A stretch of DNA of 23,471 bases from an uncultured Sphingomonas sp. (lineage in GTDB: Bacteria; Pseudomonadota; Alphaproteobacteria; Sphingomonadales; Sphingomonadaceae), in assembly GCA_946482655.1 (NCBI GenBank), contig CAMLSA010000052.1:1-23471 (forward strand). The letters run 5' to 3'. The notes under the pieces were generated by a model. That model was not told the DNA's origin and searched no databases. It saw nothing but the letters and a program-made list of their open reading frames with translations. The position numbers and the translations under genes are program-made. This document shows positions 8,242 to 15,343 of this stretch, piece by piece. How positions within the stretch are numbered: the first letter of the stretch is position 1; every line of letters begins with the position of its first letter.

Positions 8242-9129
8242 TCACCGCTTGATGGTTCTGCCGCAGGCACCGAGCTCGCTGAGCACGAATCGATAGTCGG
8301 CCCGCACAGCACGCGCGTCGCTTTCGGAAAGTGCGGCGACGCTGCGATCGGGCAGATGCTGGGGCAGGAAACAGGCCAGACGGTACCACAGCAGCGTCTC
8401 GCGCGCGGGCGCCTGTGCATTCTCGTCAATCATCTCGCCCAGCGCCACAGCCCATTGCGGCTGCTCGCCGGGCCGCCGCAGCACCGACAGCGAGATCGGG
8501 CGATTGTTGCTGGTGGTCAGAAATATCTGGGATTCGCTCTCCCCCGGAATGGCTCCGGGGACGTGAAAGGCACTGCCGACGCCGGTCACCGACGGCGGTG
8601 CGGATGGGGAAGCGCCTTCCGTCAAGATCGCGCGCAGGCGTGATTCGTTCGCCTGCGTCCAGGCGAGCTGGGAATGAGGCGAAGTCAGGCGGATTTCCTG
8701 TGGCCTTCCGGCGACCCGGTCTGCAATCAGGATGAACCGGGACTTCTTAAGTTTGGGCGGCCTGCCCTTGGCGTCGAGCGGAACGTCCGCGATATAGCTG
8801 ATCGACCCCGGAATTCCTTCGGCGCCCCGCAGTAGCATGGCGGTGTTTGCCTGGATCAGAAATCGCGCATGGCCAGGGGCGAGACCGGGTGCCAACTCGC
8901 CCCTCAGACGCTGAGCCTTGCCGATGGTCACCCCGGCCACGAGCTGCGCCGGGAGCGCCAGATCGGCTAAGTCGGCATAGGAAAATCCCATGTTTACAGA
9001 GGCTGGCGTAGTTGGAGGAGCAGCCTGCGCGGCGAGGGCCGTGCTGGCGGGGTTCAAGCCACTGGAAAGCGCCAAAGCAAAAATCATACCAAAAAATCGG
9101 CGCTCATGATTCTGACCCTCGTAAAGCAT
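8242..9129 (-). CDS. exported hypothetical protein
   Basis: I do not recognise a characterised family. The product of about 295 residues starts with a likely Sec signal: a basic n-region (HERR), a hydrophobic stretch FFGMIFALALSSGL, and a small-residue cleavage site near STALAAQA. The mature part is moderately polar, with segments such as HARFLIQANTAMLLRG and RFILIADRVAGRPQEIRL that suggest a beta-rich domain. It may be a sphingomonad-restricted periplasmic or outer-membrane-associated protein. The start could be 9144 or 9129; 9129 is chosen because GAGG precedes it at a normal distance. It is divergent from tonB with about 250 bp between, and convergent with folB. Confidence 0.75.
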   Translation of the reverse strand: MLYEGQNHERRFFGMIFALALSSGLNPASTALAAQAAPPTTPASVNMGFSYADLADLALPAQLVAGVTIGKAQRLRGELAPGLAPGHARFLIQANTAMLLRGAEGIPGSISYIADVPLDAKGRPPKLKKSRFILIADRVAGRPQEIRLTSPHSQLAWTQANESRLRAILTEGASPSAPPSVTGVGSAFHVPGAIPGESESQIFLTTSNNRPISLSVLRRPGEQPQWAVALGEMIDENAQAPARETLLWYRLACFLPQHLPDRSVAALSESDARAVRADYRFVLSELGACGRTIKR

Positions 9130-9376
9130 CGGTTCAAGCCTCATTTCTGCCCAATCTTGCCCTTCAATAGCGACGATGCCGCCGGGGAGCCATGCCCGAA
9201 AACCGCAAATTGTTTGATGTTTGGGTTATTGCGTCGATTGAACTGTCGCGATAAGGACACACCCGCCGCAGATATATATAACATGTCTGGCGGGCGTGCG
9301 CCGGCCACCGGCGGCGTGTTATGGTGCCGCCCCGGTGCCCTGGCAAAAAATGTTTTGGAGGGAGTGACGTTCCTTA

Positions 9377-10009
9377 ATGTCCTACACTGATCAGCAACAG
9401 ATGAGCACCCGGAAGATGGTGTCGATCGCGCTGGTGATCCTGCTGCATGCGGTCATCGGTTACGCGTTCGTTACCGGGCTTGCATTTAACGTCGTGAAGA
9501 AGGTCGTTGTTGATCTGAAGACTTTCGACGTTAGCGAGACCGCTCCGCCGCCGCCGCCGCCGCCGCCGGATATCAAGCTTCCGCCGCCGCCAGTCGCCGC
9601 GCCGCCTCCGATCGTTCAGGTCCAGACTCCGGTCGCCCCGCCGGTGGTTACGGTTGCGCCGCCGCCGCCGGTGGTCGTGGCTCCGCCGCCGCCCGCTCCA
9701 CCCGTCATCCAGCCCGTGCGTGCGACGCCGAGGGGCAGGATGCAGGACCTGGTGACGACCGACGACTACCCGTCTTCTTCGCTTCGCAACAACGAAGAAG
9801 GCACCACCGTCTATCGCCTCGACGTGGGGGCGGACGGCAAGGTGGTCGCCTGCACCGTCTCGCAAAGCAGTGGCCATCCGGCTCTAGACGACACTGCGTG
9901 TCGGCTGCTTCAGCGCCGGGCCCGGTTCAACCCGGCCAAGGACTCTTCGGGCCAGGCAGTCGGTAGCGTCTACAACGGCCGCGTGAGGTGGCAGATTCCG
10001 CGAGATTGA
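9377..10009 (+). CDS. tonB: energy transducer TonB
   Basis: TonB couples the ExbB/ExbD proton channel to outer-membrane TonB-dependent receptors. The 210-residue protein has an N-terminal membrane anchor (about 14-36, with H24 inside it), a Pro-rich periplasmic spacer (57-117) that begins with eight consecutive Pro (57-64), and a C-terminal TonB domain. That domain contains TTVYRLDVGADGKVVACTV, SQSSGHPALDDTACRLL and RRARFNPAKDSSG, which match the family. The spacer is mostly Pro/Val/Ala and lacks the Glu-Pro/Lys-Pro repeats of enterobacterial TonB. A GGAGGGAG tract (9357-9364) lies 12 bp before the ATG, a long spacing. It is the first gene of the tonB-exbB-exbD-exbD cluster. Confidence 0.93.
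   Translation: MSYTDQQQMSTRKMVSIALVILLHAVIGYAFVTGLAFNVVKKVVVDLKTFDVSETAPPPPPPPPDIKLPPPPVAAPPPIVQVQTPVAPPVVTVAPPPPVVVAPPPPAPPVIQPVRATPRGRMQDLVTTDDYPSSSLRNNEEGTTVYRLDVGADGKVVACTVSQSSGHPALDDTACRLLQRRARFNPAKDSSGQAVGSVYNGRVRWQIPRD
9545..9568 (+). repeat. CCG trinucleotide run in tonB
   Basis: Eight perfect tandem CCG units encode eight consecutive prolines at the start of the TonB spacer. Perfect triplet runs can change length in frame by slippage, and polyproline typically needs EF-P for translation. Both effects are inference here. Confidence 0.9.
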
Positions 10010-10017
10010 TCAGTTCT

Positions 10018-10039
10018 CGGGGCCGTCGGTTTGGCCCCG
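10018..10039 (+). terminator. hairpin between tonB and exbB
   Basis: CGGGGCC (10018-10024) and GGCCCCG (10033-10039) form a perfect 7-bp stem with an 8-nt loop, 8 bp after the tonB stop. There is no T-tract, so it may be a partial terminator or an mRNA-stabilising or processing element. Confidence 0.45.
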
Positions 10040-10085
10040 CAATCCAGACCAACGACAGATAGATTTAGAAAAGGAAATTCAATTT

Positions 10086-10808
10086 ATGGCTACTCCCGCA
10101 GCCGCAGGCGAAAATCCGTATGGCCTGCTACCCGCCCTTCAGCAGGGCGGTGCTATTGCCTGGACCGTGTTCATCGTCCTCGTGATCATGTCGATGGCGT
10201 CCTGGTATATCCTGTTCTCGAAGCTGATCGAGCAGCAAAAGATCCTGAACCAGGGACGCCGCATGCGCGCCACCTTCTGGAACTCGCCGAGCCTCAAGGA
10301 CGCCCAGGCGAAGCTCGAGAAGAACTCGGCCTATCGTCAGATCGTCGACGACGGCCTGGTCGCCCAGGACCAGCACACCAAGCTGACCGACCCGGTCGAC
10401 CAGCATGAGTGGCTGACCGGCTCGCTGGCTCGCAGCCAGGCGGCCATCAACTCGAAGCTCAGCAACGGCCTCGCGGTGCTCGCGACTGTCGGTTCGACCT
10501 CGCCGTTCATCGGTCTGTTCGGCACGGTTATCGGCATCTACCGCGCGCTTGTGAAGATCGGTGCCGCTGGTCAGGCCTCGATCGACGCAGTCGCCGGCCC
10601 GGTCGGTGAAGCTCTGATCATGACCGCGCTCGGTCTGGCCGTCGCCGTGCCGGCAGTGCTCGCGTACAACTGGCTGATTCGTCGCAACAAGGTCGTGGCT
10701 GAGGAAATCGCTGCCTTCGCGACCGACCTGCACGGCTACATGGTGTCGGCGGGTGCAGTGAAGCCGGAAGTCCGCTCCGCTGCTCCGGCTGCCGCTGTCA
10801 AAAAATAA
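10086..10808 (+). CDS. exbB: MotA/TolQ/ExbB proton channel family protein ExbB
   Basis: ExbB is the pentameric inner-membrane scaffold of the TonB proton channel. The 240-residue protein has TM1 at about 22-44 (AWTVFIVLVIMSMASWYILF), a long cytosolic segment, TM2 at about 127-155 (LATVGSTSPFIGLFGTVIGI, with the family TxxLGLxGT-like pattern), and TM3 at about 172-198 (GEALIMTALGLAVAVPAVLA). The last two carry the conserved channel-lining Thr positions. An Ala/Lys-rich tail follows. A good Shine-Dalgarno (AAGGAA, 10071-10076) sits 9 bp before the ATG. Hairpins flank the gene on both sides (10018-10039 and 10828-10850), which suggests separately adjusted expression within the cluster. Confidence 0.95.
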   Translation: MATPAAAGENPYGLLPALQQGGAIAWTVFIVLVIMSMASWYILFSKLIEQQKILNQGRRMRATFWNSPSLKDAQAKLEKNSAYRQIVDDGLVAQDQHTKLTDPVDQHEWLTGSLARSQAAINSKLSNGLAVLATVGSTSPFIGLFGTVIGIYRALVKIGAAGQASIDAVAGPVGEALIMTALGLAVAVPAVLAYNWLIRRNKVVAEEIAAFATDLHGYMVSAGAVKPEVRSAAPAAAVKK

Positions 10809-10827
10809 GCACGGCCCGACGAATAAG

Positions 10828-10850
10828 GGCGGGTATCTTGGGTACCCGCC
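10828..10850 (+). terminator. hairpin between exbB and exbD1
   Basis: GGCGGGTA (10828-10835) and TACCCGCC (10843-10850) form a perfect 8-bp stem with a TCTTGGG loop, followed by TTGTT. It lies within the 122-bp gap and could act as an attenuating terminator or 3' stabiliser for exbB mRNA. Confidence 0.55.
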
Positions 10851-10930
10851 TTGTTCGCTAACGAATGGCCAGGAAACGGCGATCGCGCCGGATGCCTGTG
10901 AGCCCGATCAAGTAGATAGGATTTGTGCCG

Positions 10931-11410
10931 ATGGCCATGAGTGCCGGCCCCGCCGAAGACGGCAGCCCGATGTCGGACATCAACACGACGCCGCTCGTCG
11001 ACGTCATGCTGGTGCTTCTGATCATCTTCCTTATTACCGTTCCGGTGGTGATCCAGACGATCCCCGTCAAACTGCCGACGGTCTATTTCGAACCGACCCA
11101 GACCAAGCCGGAGAATGTCTCCCTTTCGGTTCGCGTTGCTCCCAATGGCCAATGTGAAGTCTATTGGGGCCTGACCCCAGTGAACTCCACCGAGTTGGTC
11201 GAGCGCGCGGTCGCGAAGCTCCGCAGGGAGATCGACAAGCAGGGTGGACCCAACGCCCCCGGCCTCGAGCTTCCTGAGGCACATATCCGCGGCGACATCA
11301 ACACGCCCTATCGCTGCATCGGCGGTGCCGTGTTCAACATGCAGCGCGCCGGGTTCACCCGCGTCGGCTTCATCTCAGAACCGCCAGCGGGTATGGTCGT
11401 CCGTCAATAG
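10931..11410 (+). CDS. exbD: ExbD/TolR family biopolymer transporter (first paralog)
   Basis: ExbD forms the proton-conducting rotor helix inside ExbB. The 159-residue protein starts at ATG 10931; GTG 10925 and ATG 10937 are alternatives in the same frame. AGG lies 10 bp upstream of the chosen start. The single N-terminal membrane helix follows MSDINTTPLVDVMLVLLIIF, with the essential proton-carrying Asp at residue 24. The periplasmic domain is longer than in the second paralog and has a CEVYWGLTPV segment and a Cys near IGGAVFNMQRAGF. It is separated by only 24 bp from the second ExbD, so the two are probably cotranslated and may form a mixed dimer. Confidence 0.92.
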   Translation: MAMSAGPAEDGSPMSDINTTPLVDVMLVLLIIFLITVPVVIQTIPVKLPTVYFEPTQTKPENVSLSVRVAPNGQCEVYWGLTPVNSTELVERAVAKLRREIDKQGGPNAPGLELPEAHIRGDINTPYRCIGGAVFNMQRAGFTRVGFISEPPAGMVVRQ

Positions 11411-11434
11411 CCTCGCTTTTCAGGAGTTATTATC

Positions 11435-11860
11435 ATGGCAATGGCTGCAGCTTCGACCGAAGGCGAGCCCATGATGGACATTAACACCACGCCGTTGATC
11501 GACGTGATGTTGGTGCTTCTGATCATGTTCATCATCACCATTCCGATTCAAACCCACGCGGTTAAGCTCGACCTGCCGGTGGATACCGGCGCGGAGCCCC
11601 CGGTGGTCGATCCCGTCAAGAACAAGGTGGTTGTCTCCGCGGCAGGACAGGTCCTCTGGAATGGTCAGCCGATCGATATAGTTCGTCTGCGCCAGTATCT
11701 GGACATCACACAGACGATGAGTCCGATTCCCGAACTTCATCTCGAGCCCGATGCCCAGGCGCGCTATTCGCTGGTTGATCAGGTGCTCGCGGTCACCAAG
11801 CGTGCCCGCGTTGAGAAGATGGGTTTCGTCGGCAACGAGAAATACGTACAGGCCTTCTAA
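11435..11860 (+). CDS. exbD: ExbD/TolR family biopolymer transporter (second paralog)
   Basis: The 141-residue ExbD has the same DINTTPLIDVMLVLLIMF transmembrane signature as its neighbour, with the channel Asp at residue 23, and a typical periplasmic domain (AVKLDLPVD, LWNGQPIDIVRLRQYLD, RYSLVDQVLAVTKRARVEKM). A strong Shine-Dalgarno (AGGAG, 11422-11426) lies 8 bp before the ATG. Tandem ExbD paralogs downstream of tonB-exbB are known from Xanthomonas, where the second copy has a partly separate role, and also occur in sphingomonads. The gene is followed by a clear hairpin. Confidence 0.93.
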   Translation: MAMAAASTEGEPMMDINTTPLIDVMLVLLIMFIITIPIQTHAVKLDLPVDTGAEPPVVDPVKNKVVVSAAGQVLWNGQPIDIVRLRQYLDITQTMSPIPELHLEPDAQARYSLVDQVLAVTKRARVEKMGFVGNEKYVQAF

Positions 11861-11886
11861 GGGTCGTCTCCGCACCTGAAACGAAG

Positions 11887-11911
11887 AAGGGCGGCTCTCG
11901 GGGCCGCCCTT
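11887..11911 (+). terminator. terminator after the exbD genes
   Basis: AAGGGCGGC (11887-11895) and GCCGCCCTT (11903-11911) form a perfect 9-bp GC-rich stem with a 7-nt loop, followed by a short T-containing tract. It lies 26 bp after the last exbD stop and before the convergent kinase gene. Confidence 0.75.
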
Positions 11912-11952
11912 TGTCGTTCACCCCCTTCCGCTCCGCGGAACGGCTCGGCAGA

Positions 11953-12939
11953 TCAATCCAGTCCCGCATAGTTCCGGAGCGGGGTCTCGGGCCGCGCGCC
12001 GAAATGGGAAATCACCTCCGCCGCGGCGAGCCCGGCAATCCGGGCGCATTCGGTCAGCGGGAGGTCGTGCGTCAGCCCATAGAGGAAGCCGGCGGCGTAG
12101 AGATCGCCGGCACCGGTGGTATCGACCACCCGTTCGACATGCGCAGCGGGGCTGCTGATCCTCTCGGCCCCCCGAATCACGATCGAGCCCCTGGCGCCCA
12201 ATGTCACCGCCGCGAGACCGACCATGTCTGCCGCCCGGCCGATGGCGGCCTCGAGAACGTCGGTTTCGAACAGCGCCAGCAATTCGCTCTCATTGGCGAA
12301 CAATATGTCGACGCGGTGAGCGACCAGATCGAGGAAGTCATCGCGATGGCGAACCACGCAAAAGGCGTCGGACAGCGACAGCGCGACCTTGCGGCCGGCG
12401 GCATGAGCGAGATCGGCGGCGCGGTGGAAGGCGTCCTTGGCGTGTGGCTCATCGTAGAGATAACCCTCGAGATAGGTAATCTTCGCCGCGGAGACGAGCT
12501 CGGGATCGATATCGTCGGCGGTGAGGTTTACGCAGGCGCCGAGATAGGTGTTCATCGTCCGCTCGCCATCGGAGCTCACGAAGATGATGCAGCGCGCGGT
12601 TGCCGGCCCGTCGGAGGCCATGGCGGTGGTGAAGCGGATTCCACCGGCGAGCAGATCATGGCGATAGGCGGCGCCGAGCTCGTCGTCGCGCAGCTTGCCG
12701 ATATAGCCGCAGGTAGCGCCCAGCGATCCCAGACCGGCGATGGTGTTGCCGGCGGAGCCGCCGGAGGCGCGCGTCACCGGTCCCATGGCGGCGTAGAGCC
12801 GTTCGGCGGTCGGTTCGTCGATCAGGGTCATGCCGCCCCTGGCAAGCTGGTGCTCGGCGAGAAATTCTTCCTCGGCATGAGCAAGCAGATCGATGATCGC
12901 ATTGCCGATCCCGACGACATCTAGGGTCGCTTCGGTCAT
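11953..12939 (-). CDS. adenosine kinase-like PfkB family carbohydrate kinase
   Basis: A 328-residue ribokinase/PfkB-fold kinase of the bacterial adenosine kinase group, predicted to phosphorylate adenosine or a related nucleoside with ATP. Seen: an N-terminal VVGIGNAIIDLLA strand; the substrate-side SGGSAGNT motif (59-66); the lid GGMTLID; and the C-terminal signature DTTGAGD (273-279), whose D279 is the catalytic base within the anion hole. The open frame continues far upstream, but ATG 12937-12939 has an ideal Shine-Dalgarno (AAGGA, spacing 6) and begins the family sequence. The gene is divergent from the xdhC-family gene, 102 bp away. Substrate is inferred from family resemblance. Confidence 0.88.
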   Translation of the reverse strand: MTEATLDVVGIGNAIIDLLAHAEEEFLAEHQLARGGMTLIDEPTAERLYAAMGPVTRASGGSAGNTIAGLGSLGATCGYIGKLRDDELGAAYRHDLLAGGIRFTTAMASDGPATARCIIFVSSDGERTMNTYLGACVNLTADDIDPELVSAAKITYLEGYLYDEPHAKDAFHRAADLAHAAGRKVALSLSDAFCVVRHRDDFLDLVAHRVDILFANESELLALFETDVLEAAIGRAADMVGLAAVTLGARGSIVIRGAERISSPAAHVERVVDTTGAGDLYAAGFLYGLTHDLPLTECARIAGLAAAEVISHFGARPETPLRNYAGLD

Positions 12940-13041
12940 TCCATGTCCTTGCGCTGGGCGGGTGCGCCCGTGGAAATTTTGTGGCAAAGCCGAAGATCCC
13001 ATGCCGCGCGTGACCCGCGCGGGCAAGTGCAAGTAGGGTCC

Positions 13042-13974
13042 ATGCTCGACGAACTCGATGATTTGCTGCGTAGCGCGCGCGACTGGCTGGCGGCGGGGCA
13101 CAAGGTTGCCATTGCCACCGTGATCCAAACCTGGGGCTCGGCACCGCGTCCGCGCGGCAGCCATGCGATCATCCGAGACGACGGCTTGTTCGAGGGATCG
13201 GTCAGTGGTGGTTGCGTTGAAGGTGACGTGATCTTCGGCGCCCAGGCTCTGATCCGTGGCGGCGGCGGCTTCGAGCGCCGCGACTATGGCGTTCAAGACG
13301 AGAATGCCTGGAGCTTCGGGCTCGCCTGTGGCGGCACGATTTCGGTACTGATCCAGACGGTCGATGCCCAACATTATCCGCCGGCGCTGATCGACACGGT
13401 CATCGAACGGCGCGGGCGGGGGCAGGCAGTCTCGGTGATCACCGACCTGGCCAGCGGCATGAGCCGTGAGGCCGAAGGCGGCGGCGATAATGTCTATGCA
13501 AACCTCTATCCGCCCCCGCTCAGGATGATGATCGTCGGCGCGGTGCATGTCGGCCAAAAGCTGGTGCCGCTCGCGCGTCAGCTCGGTTACCGAGTGCTGA
13601 TGGTCGATCCGCGCGACAGCTTTGCCGCGGCCGGCCGCTTTGCCGGTATCGAGATAGACACGCGCTGGCCCGACGAGGCCTTTGCCGAATGGAGGCCGGA
13701 TGGCGGCACCGCGGTCGTCACCCTGACTCACGACCCTAAGATCGACGATCCGGCGCTGGTGGCGGCGCTACGCAGCGACGCCTTCTATGTCGCCGCGCTG
13801 GGATCGCGCAAAACTCATGCGGCGCGGCTTGAACGGCTGTCGACAAGGGGCTTTACCCAGGAGGAACTCGCCCGAATCGATGGTCCTGCCGGTCTCGCGA
13901 TCGGCGCGGCCACTCCCGCTGAAATCGCCCTGTCGATCCTCGCCGGTGCGACGGCGGCGCTCCGGCTGGGATGA
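13042..13974 (+). CDS. XdhC family protein
   Basis: A 310-residue XdhC/CoxI-type protein. Members bind molybdenum cofactor and help sulfurate or insert it into molybdenum hydroxylases such as xanthine dehydrogenase. Seen: GSAPRPRG (32-39), SGGCVEGDV (55-63) and GLACGGTISVLIQ (93-105) in the N-terminal XdhC/CoxI domain, then a Rossmann-like C-terminal domain starting RMMIVGAVHVG (161-171), with THDPKIDDPAL and AALGSRKTHAARL. The frame is open from 12943, but the start at 13042 fits the family N-terminus. A 7-bp hairpin (13004-13010/13016-13022) precedes it. No molybdenum hydroxylase subunit lies nearby, so the partner enzyme is elsewhere. Confidence 0.9.
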   Translation: MLDELDDLLRSARDWLAAGHKVAIATVIQTWGSAPRPRGSHAIIRDDGLFEGSVSGGCVEGDVIFGAQALIRGGGGFERRDYGVQDENAWSFGLACGGTISVLIQTVDAQHYPPALIDTVIERRGRGQAVSVITDLASGMSREAEGGGDNVYANLYPPPLRMMIVGAVHVGQKLVPLARQLGYRVLMVDPRDSFAAAGRFAGIEIDTRWPDEAFAEWRPDGGTAVVTLTHDPKIDDPALVAALRSDAFYVAALGSRKTHAARLERLSTRGFTQEELARIDGPAGLAIGAATPAEIALSILAGATAALRLG

Positions 13975-14136
13975 GGCTCAGTGGACCAGGACCCGAGCCG
14001 AAGCCAGTCGCTCACGGACGTCGGGGCCTGCGGCGGCGATGTTCGCTCGCCCCCCCATGAGTATGCGAGATCGGCGCACTCCACTCCAATGGCGTGAATG
14101 AACACACGATAGCACCAAAGGCGCGCTTCCCTATGC

Positions 14137-14165
14137 TTGCCGAACCAGCCGTTTGATCCTATGAT
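14137..14165 (+). promoter_or_regulatory. sigma70-like promoter of the TauD-type dioxygenase gene
   Basis: TTGCCG (14137-14142), a 17-bp spacer, then TATGAT (14160-14165), one mismatch from the ideal -10. The predicted transcription start is at about 14170-14173, exactly at the 5' side of the structured leader. Confidence 0.55.
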
Positions 14166-14169
14166 CCGG

Positions 14170-14227
14170 GCTACGCTGTGGTCTTCGCTTGAACGAAGAA
14201 CGGCCGTGCGCAAAGCGACGGCGTAGC
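14170..14227 (+). ncRNA. candidate three-helix 5' leader (cis-regulatory RNA) before the dioxygenase
   Basis: The 58-nt segment can fold as a three-way junction. P1 is GCTACGC (14170-14176) with GCGTAGC (14221-14227), perfect and extendable by two G-U pairs. P2 is TCTTCG (14182-14187) with CGAAGA (14194-14199), loop CTTGAA. P3 is CGT-g-CGC (14205-14211) with GCGACG (14215-14220), loop AAA, one bulged G. P3 and P1 are contiguous and could stack. The Shine-Dalgarno GGAGAGGG (14230-14237) follows immediately. The 5' strand of P2 (TCTTC) could alternatively pair with GGAGA of the Shine-Dalgarno, giving a possible on/off switch. I do not recognise it as a known riboswitch class. The fold was derived by eye. 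Confidence 0.45.
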
Positions 14228-14243
14228 TTGGAGAGGGATCTGC

Positions 14244-15197
14244 ATGGCGGATGCATTTACCGTTCAGCCGCTTGGCCCCGTAGGCGCCGCGATTCATGAT
14301 CTGGACGTCTACAATCTCGGCGAGGAAGACAAGAAGCGCCTTTACGGCGAATGGATGAAATATGGGGTGCTGGCCTTTCCAGGCGCGGGGACGGATTCCG
14401 ATACCCAGCTGGAACTGTCCCGTGTTTTCGGTCCGCTCGAGCGCCATCCGGTCGAATCTCTGCGCATGGAGAGTCGCCCCGATCTGATCTGCCTCGGTGA
14501 AGGCGGCAACAAGGGGCCGGGCTTCCTCGTCAACGGGGAACTCCTGGCCGGCTATATTTATTATCACCAGGACACCTCCTACACCCGCGACATCTGCAAA
14601 GGCGGGATGTTGCGCATGGTCGAGGCTCCGTCACGGGGCGGCGATACGATATTCGTCGATGCAGCCTTGGCCTATGAAGAACTGCCCGCCGATCTACGCG
14701 CCGCCGCCGACCGGCTGGAAACAGTGCAGGGCGCAAAGCCGTTGCCTGACAAGCCCTTCGGTACGCCTGGGTTGGAACTGGAGATGATCGAGCCCTCGCG
14801 TATCGACGCCGAGGGCAGGGTCGCAGCCGCCGTCGGCAATCCCGTGAACGTCGATCTGATGGGCCTCCCCGAATGGGAGCTCATCATCCATCCCATGGTA
14901 ACGCAGCATCCTGAAACGGGTCGCAAGCAGATGCTGCTGAGTCCGCTGGGATATTTCCGGGTGGTGGGGATGCCTCAGGACGAGGGCGACCAGCTCTATC
15001 ATGCGATCCTGCAACATGTGCTCCAGCCAAAATATCAGTACCGCCACCAATGGGCCGTCAACGACATGGTGCTGTGGGACAACCGCCGGATGCTTCACCA
15101 CGCGGTCGGCTACCCTTATACCGATAGACGCGTGGTCCACCGAACCACCTTGGGCGGTGCGCACCGCACCGGGCGTTTTGAGAAGGAAGCGGCCTGA
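14244..15197 (+). CDS. TauD/TfdA family Fe(II)/2-oxoglutarate dioxygenase
   Basis: A 317-residue non-heme iron, 2-oxoglutarate-dependent dioxygenase. The iron-binding triad is H108-Q-D110 in YYHQDTSYT and the distal His285 in DNRRMLHHAVGYP. Arg300 in VVHRTTLGG is in the expected position to bind the 2-oxoglutarate carboxylate. The family oxidises taurine, phenoxyalkanoates, sulfate esters and many other small acids; the substrate here cannot be read from sequence. It has a strong Shine-Dalgarno (GGAGAGGG, 6 bp before ATG), its own promoter and a structured leader. A SnoaL-like gene follows in the same orientation after 146 bp, with a bulged hairpin (15231-15238/15253-15260) between them. Confidence 0.9.
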   Translation: MADAFTVQPLGPVGAAIHDLDVYNLGEEDKKRLYGEWMKYGVLAFPGAGTDSDTQLELSRVFGPLERHPVESLRMESRPDLICLGEGGNKGPGFLVNGELLAGYIYYHQDTSYTRDICKGGMLRMVEAPSRGGDTIFVDAALAYEELPADLRAAADRLETVQGAKPLPDKPFGTPGLELEMIEPSRIDAEGRVAAAVGNPVNVDLMGLPEWELIIHPMVTQHPETGRKQMLLSPLGYFRVVGMPQDEGDQLYHAILQHVLQPKYQYRHQWAVNDMVLWDNRRMLHHAVGYPYTDRRVVHRTTLGGAHRTGRFEKEAA

Positions 15198-15343
15198 TCG
15201 GTCATCCATGAGTTCGGCGCGGGGAGAAAGCCCGGATAGCGCACGTGCCATTTATCCCGGTCTTTGAGGATTGCCGCGAATTTCGTCCTATGAGCGGGGC
15301 GTCATAGTGGTAGTTCGCTGCAGATGGGCTGGAAGGGTGCCTG

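Noticed and set aside
9145..9376. Fur box or clear promoter upstream of tonB
   Set aside because: There is an AT-rich TATATATAA word (about 9273-9281) and a CGCCGG/CCGGCG inverted repeat (9299-9313), but no properly spaced -35 and no good Fur-box match.
11911..12924. 337-codon plus-strand open frame
   Set aside because: Antisense to the adenosine kinase-like gene, which has clear family motifs and a Shine-Dalgarno.
13815..14567. 250-codon minus-strand open frame across the dioxygenase leader
   Set aside because: Mostly antisense to the XdhC and dioxygenase genes; no family resemblance.
15264..15294. Shared promoter between the dioxygenase and SnoaL genes (both contain TTGCCG and CCTATGA words)
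   Set aside because: The spacing between the two words differs (17 versus 12 bp), so a common promoter architecture is not supported.
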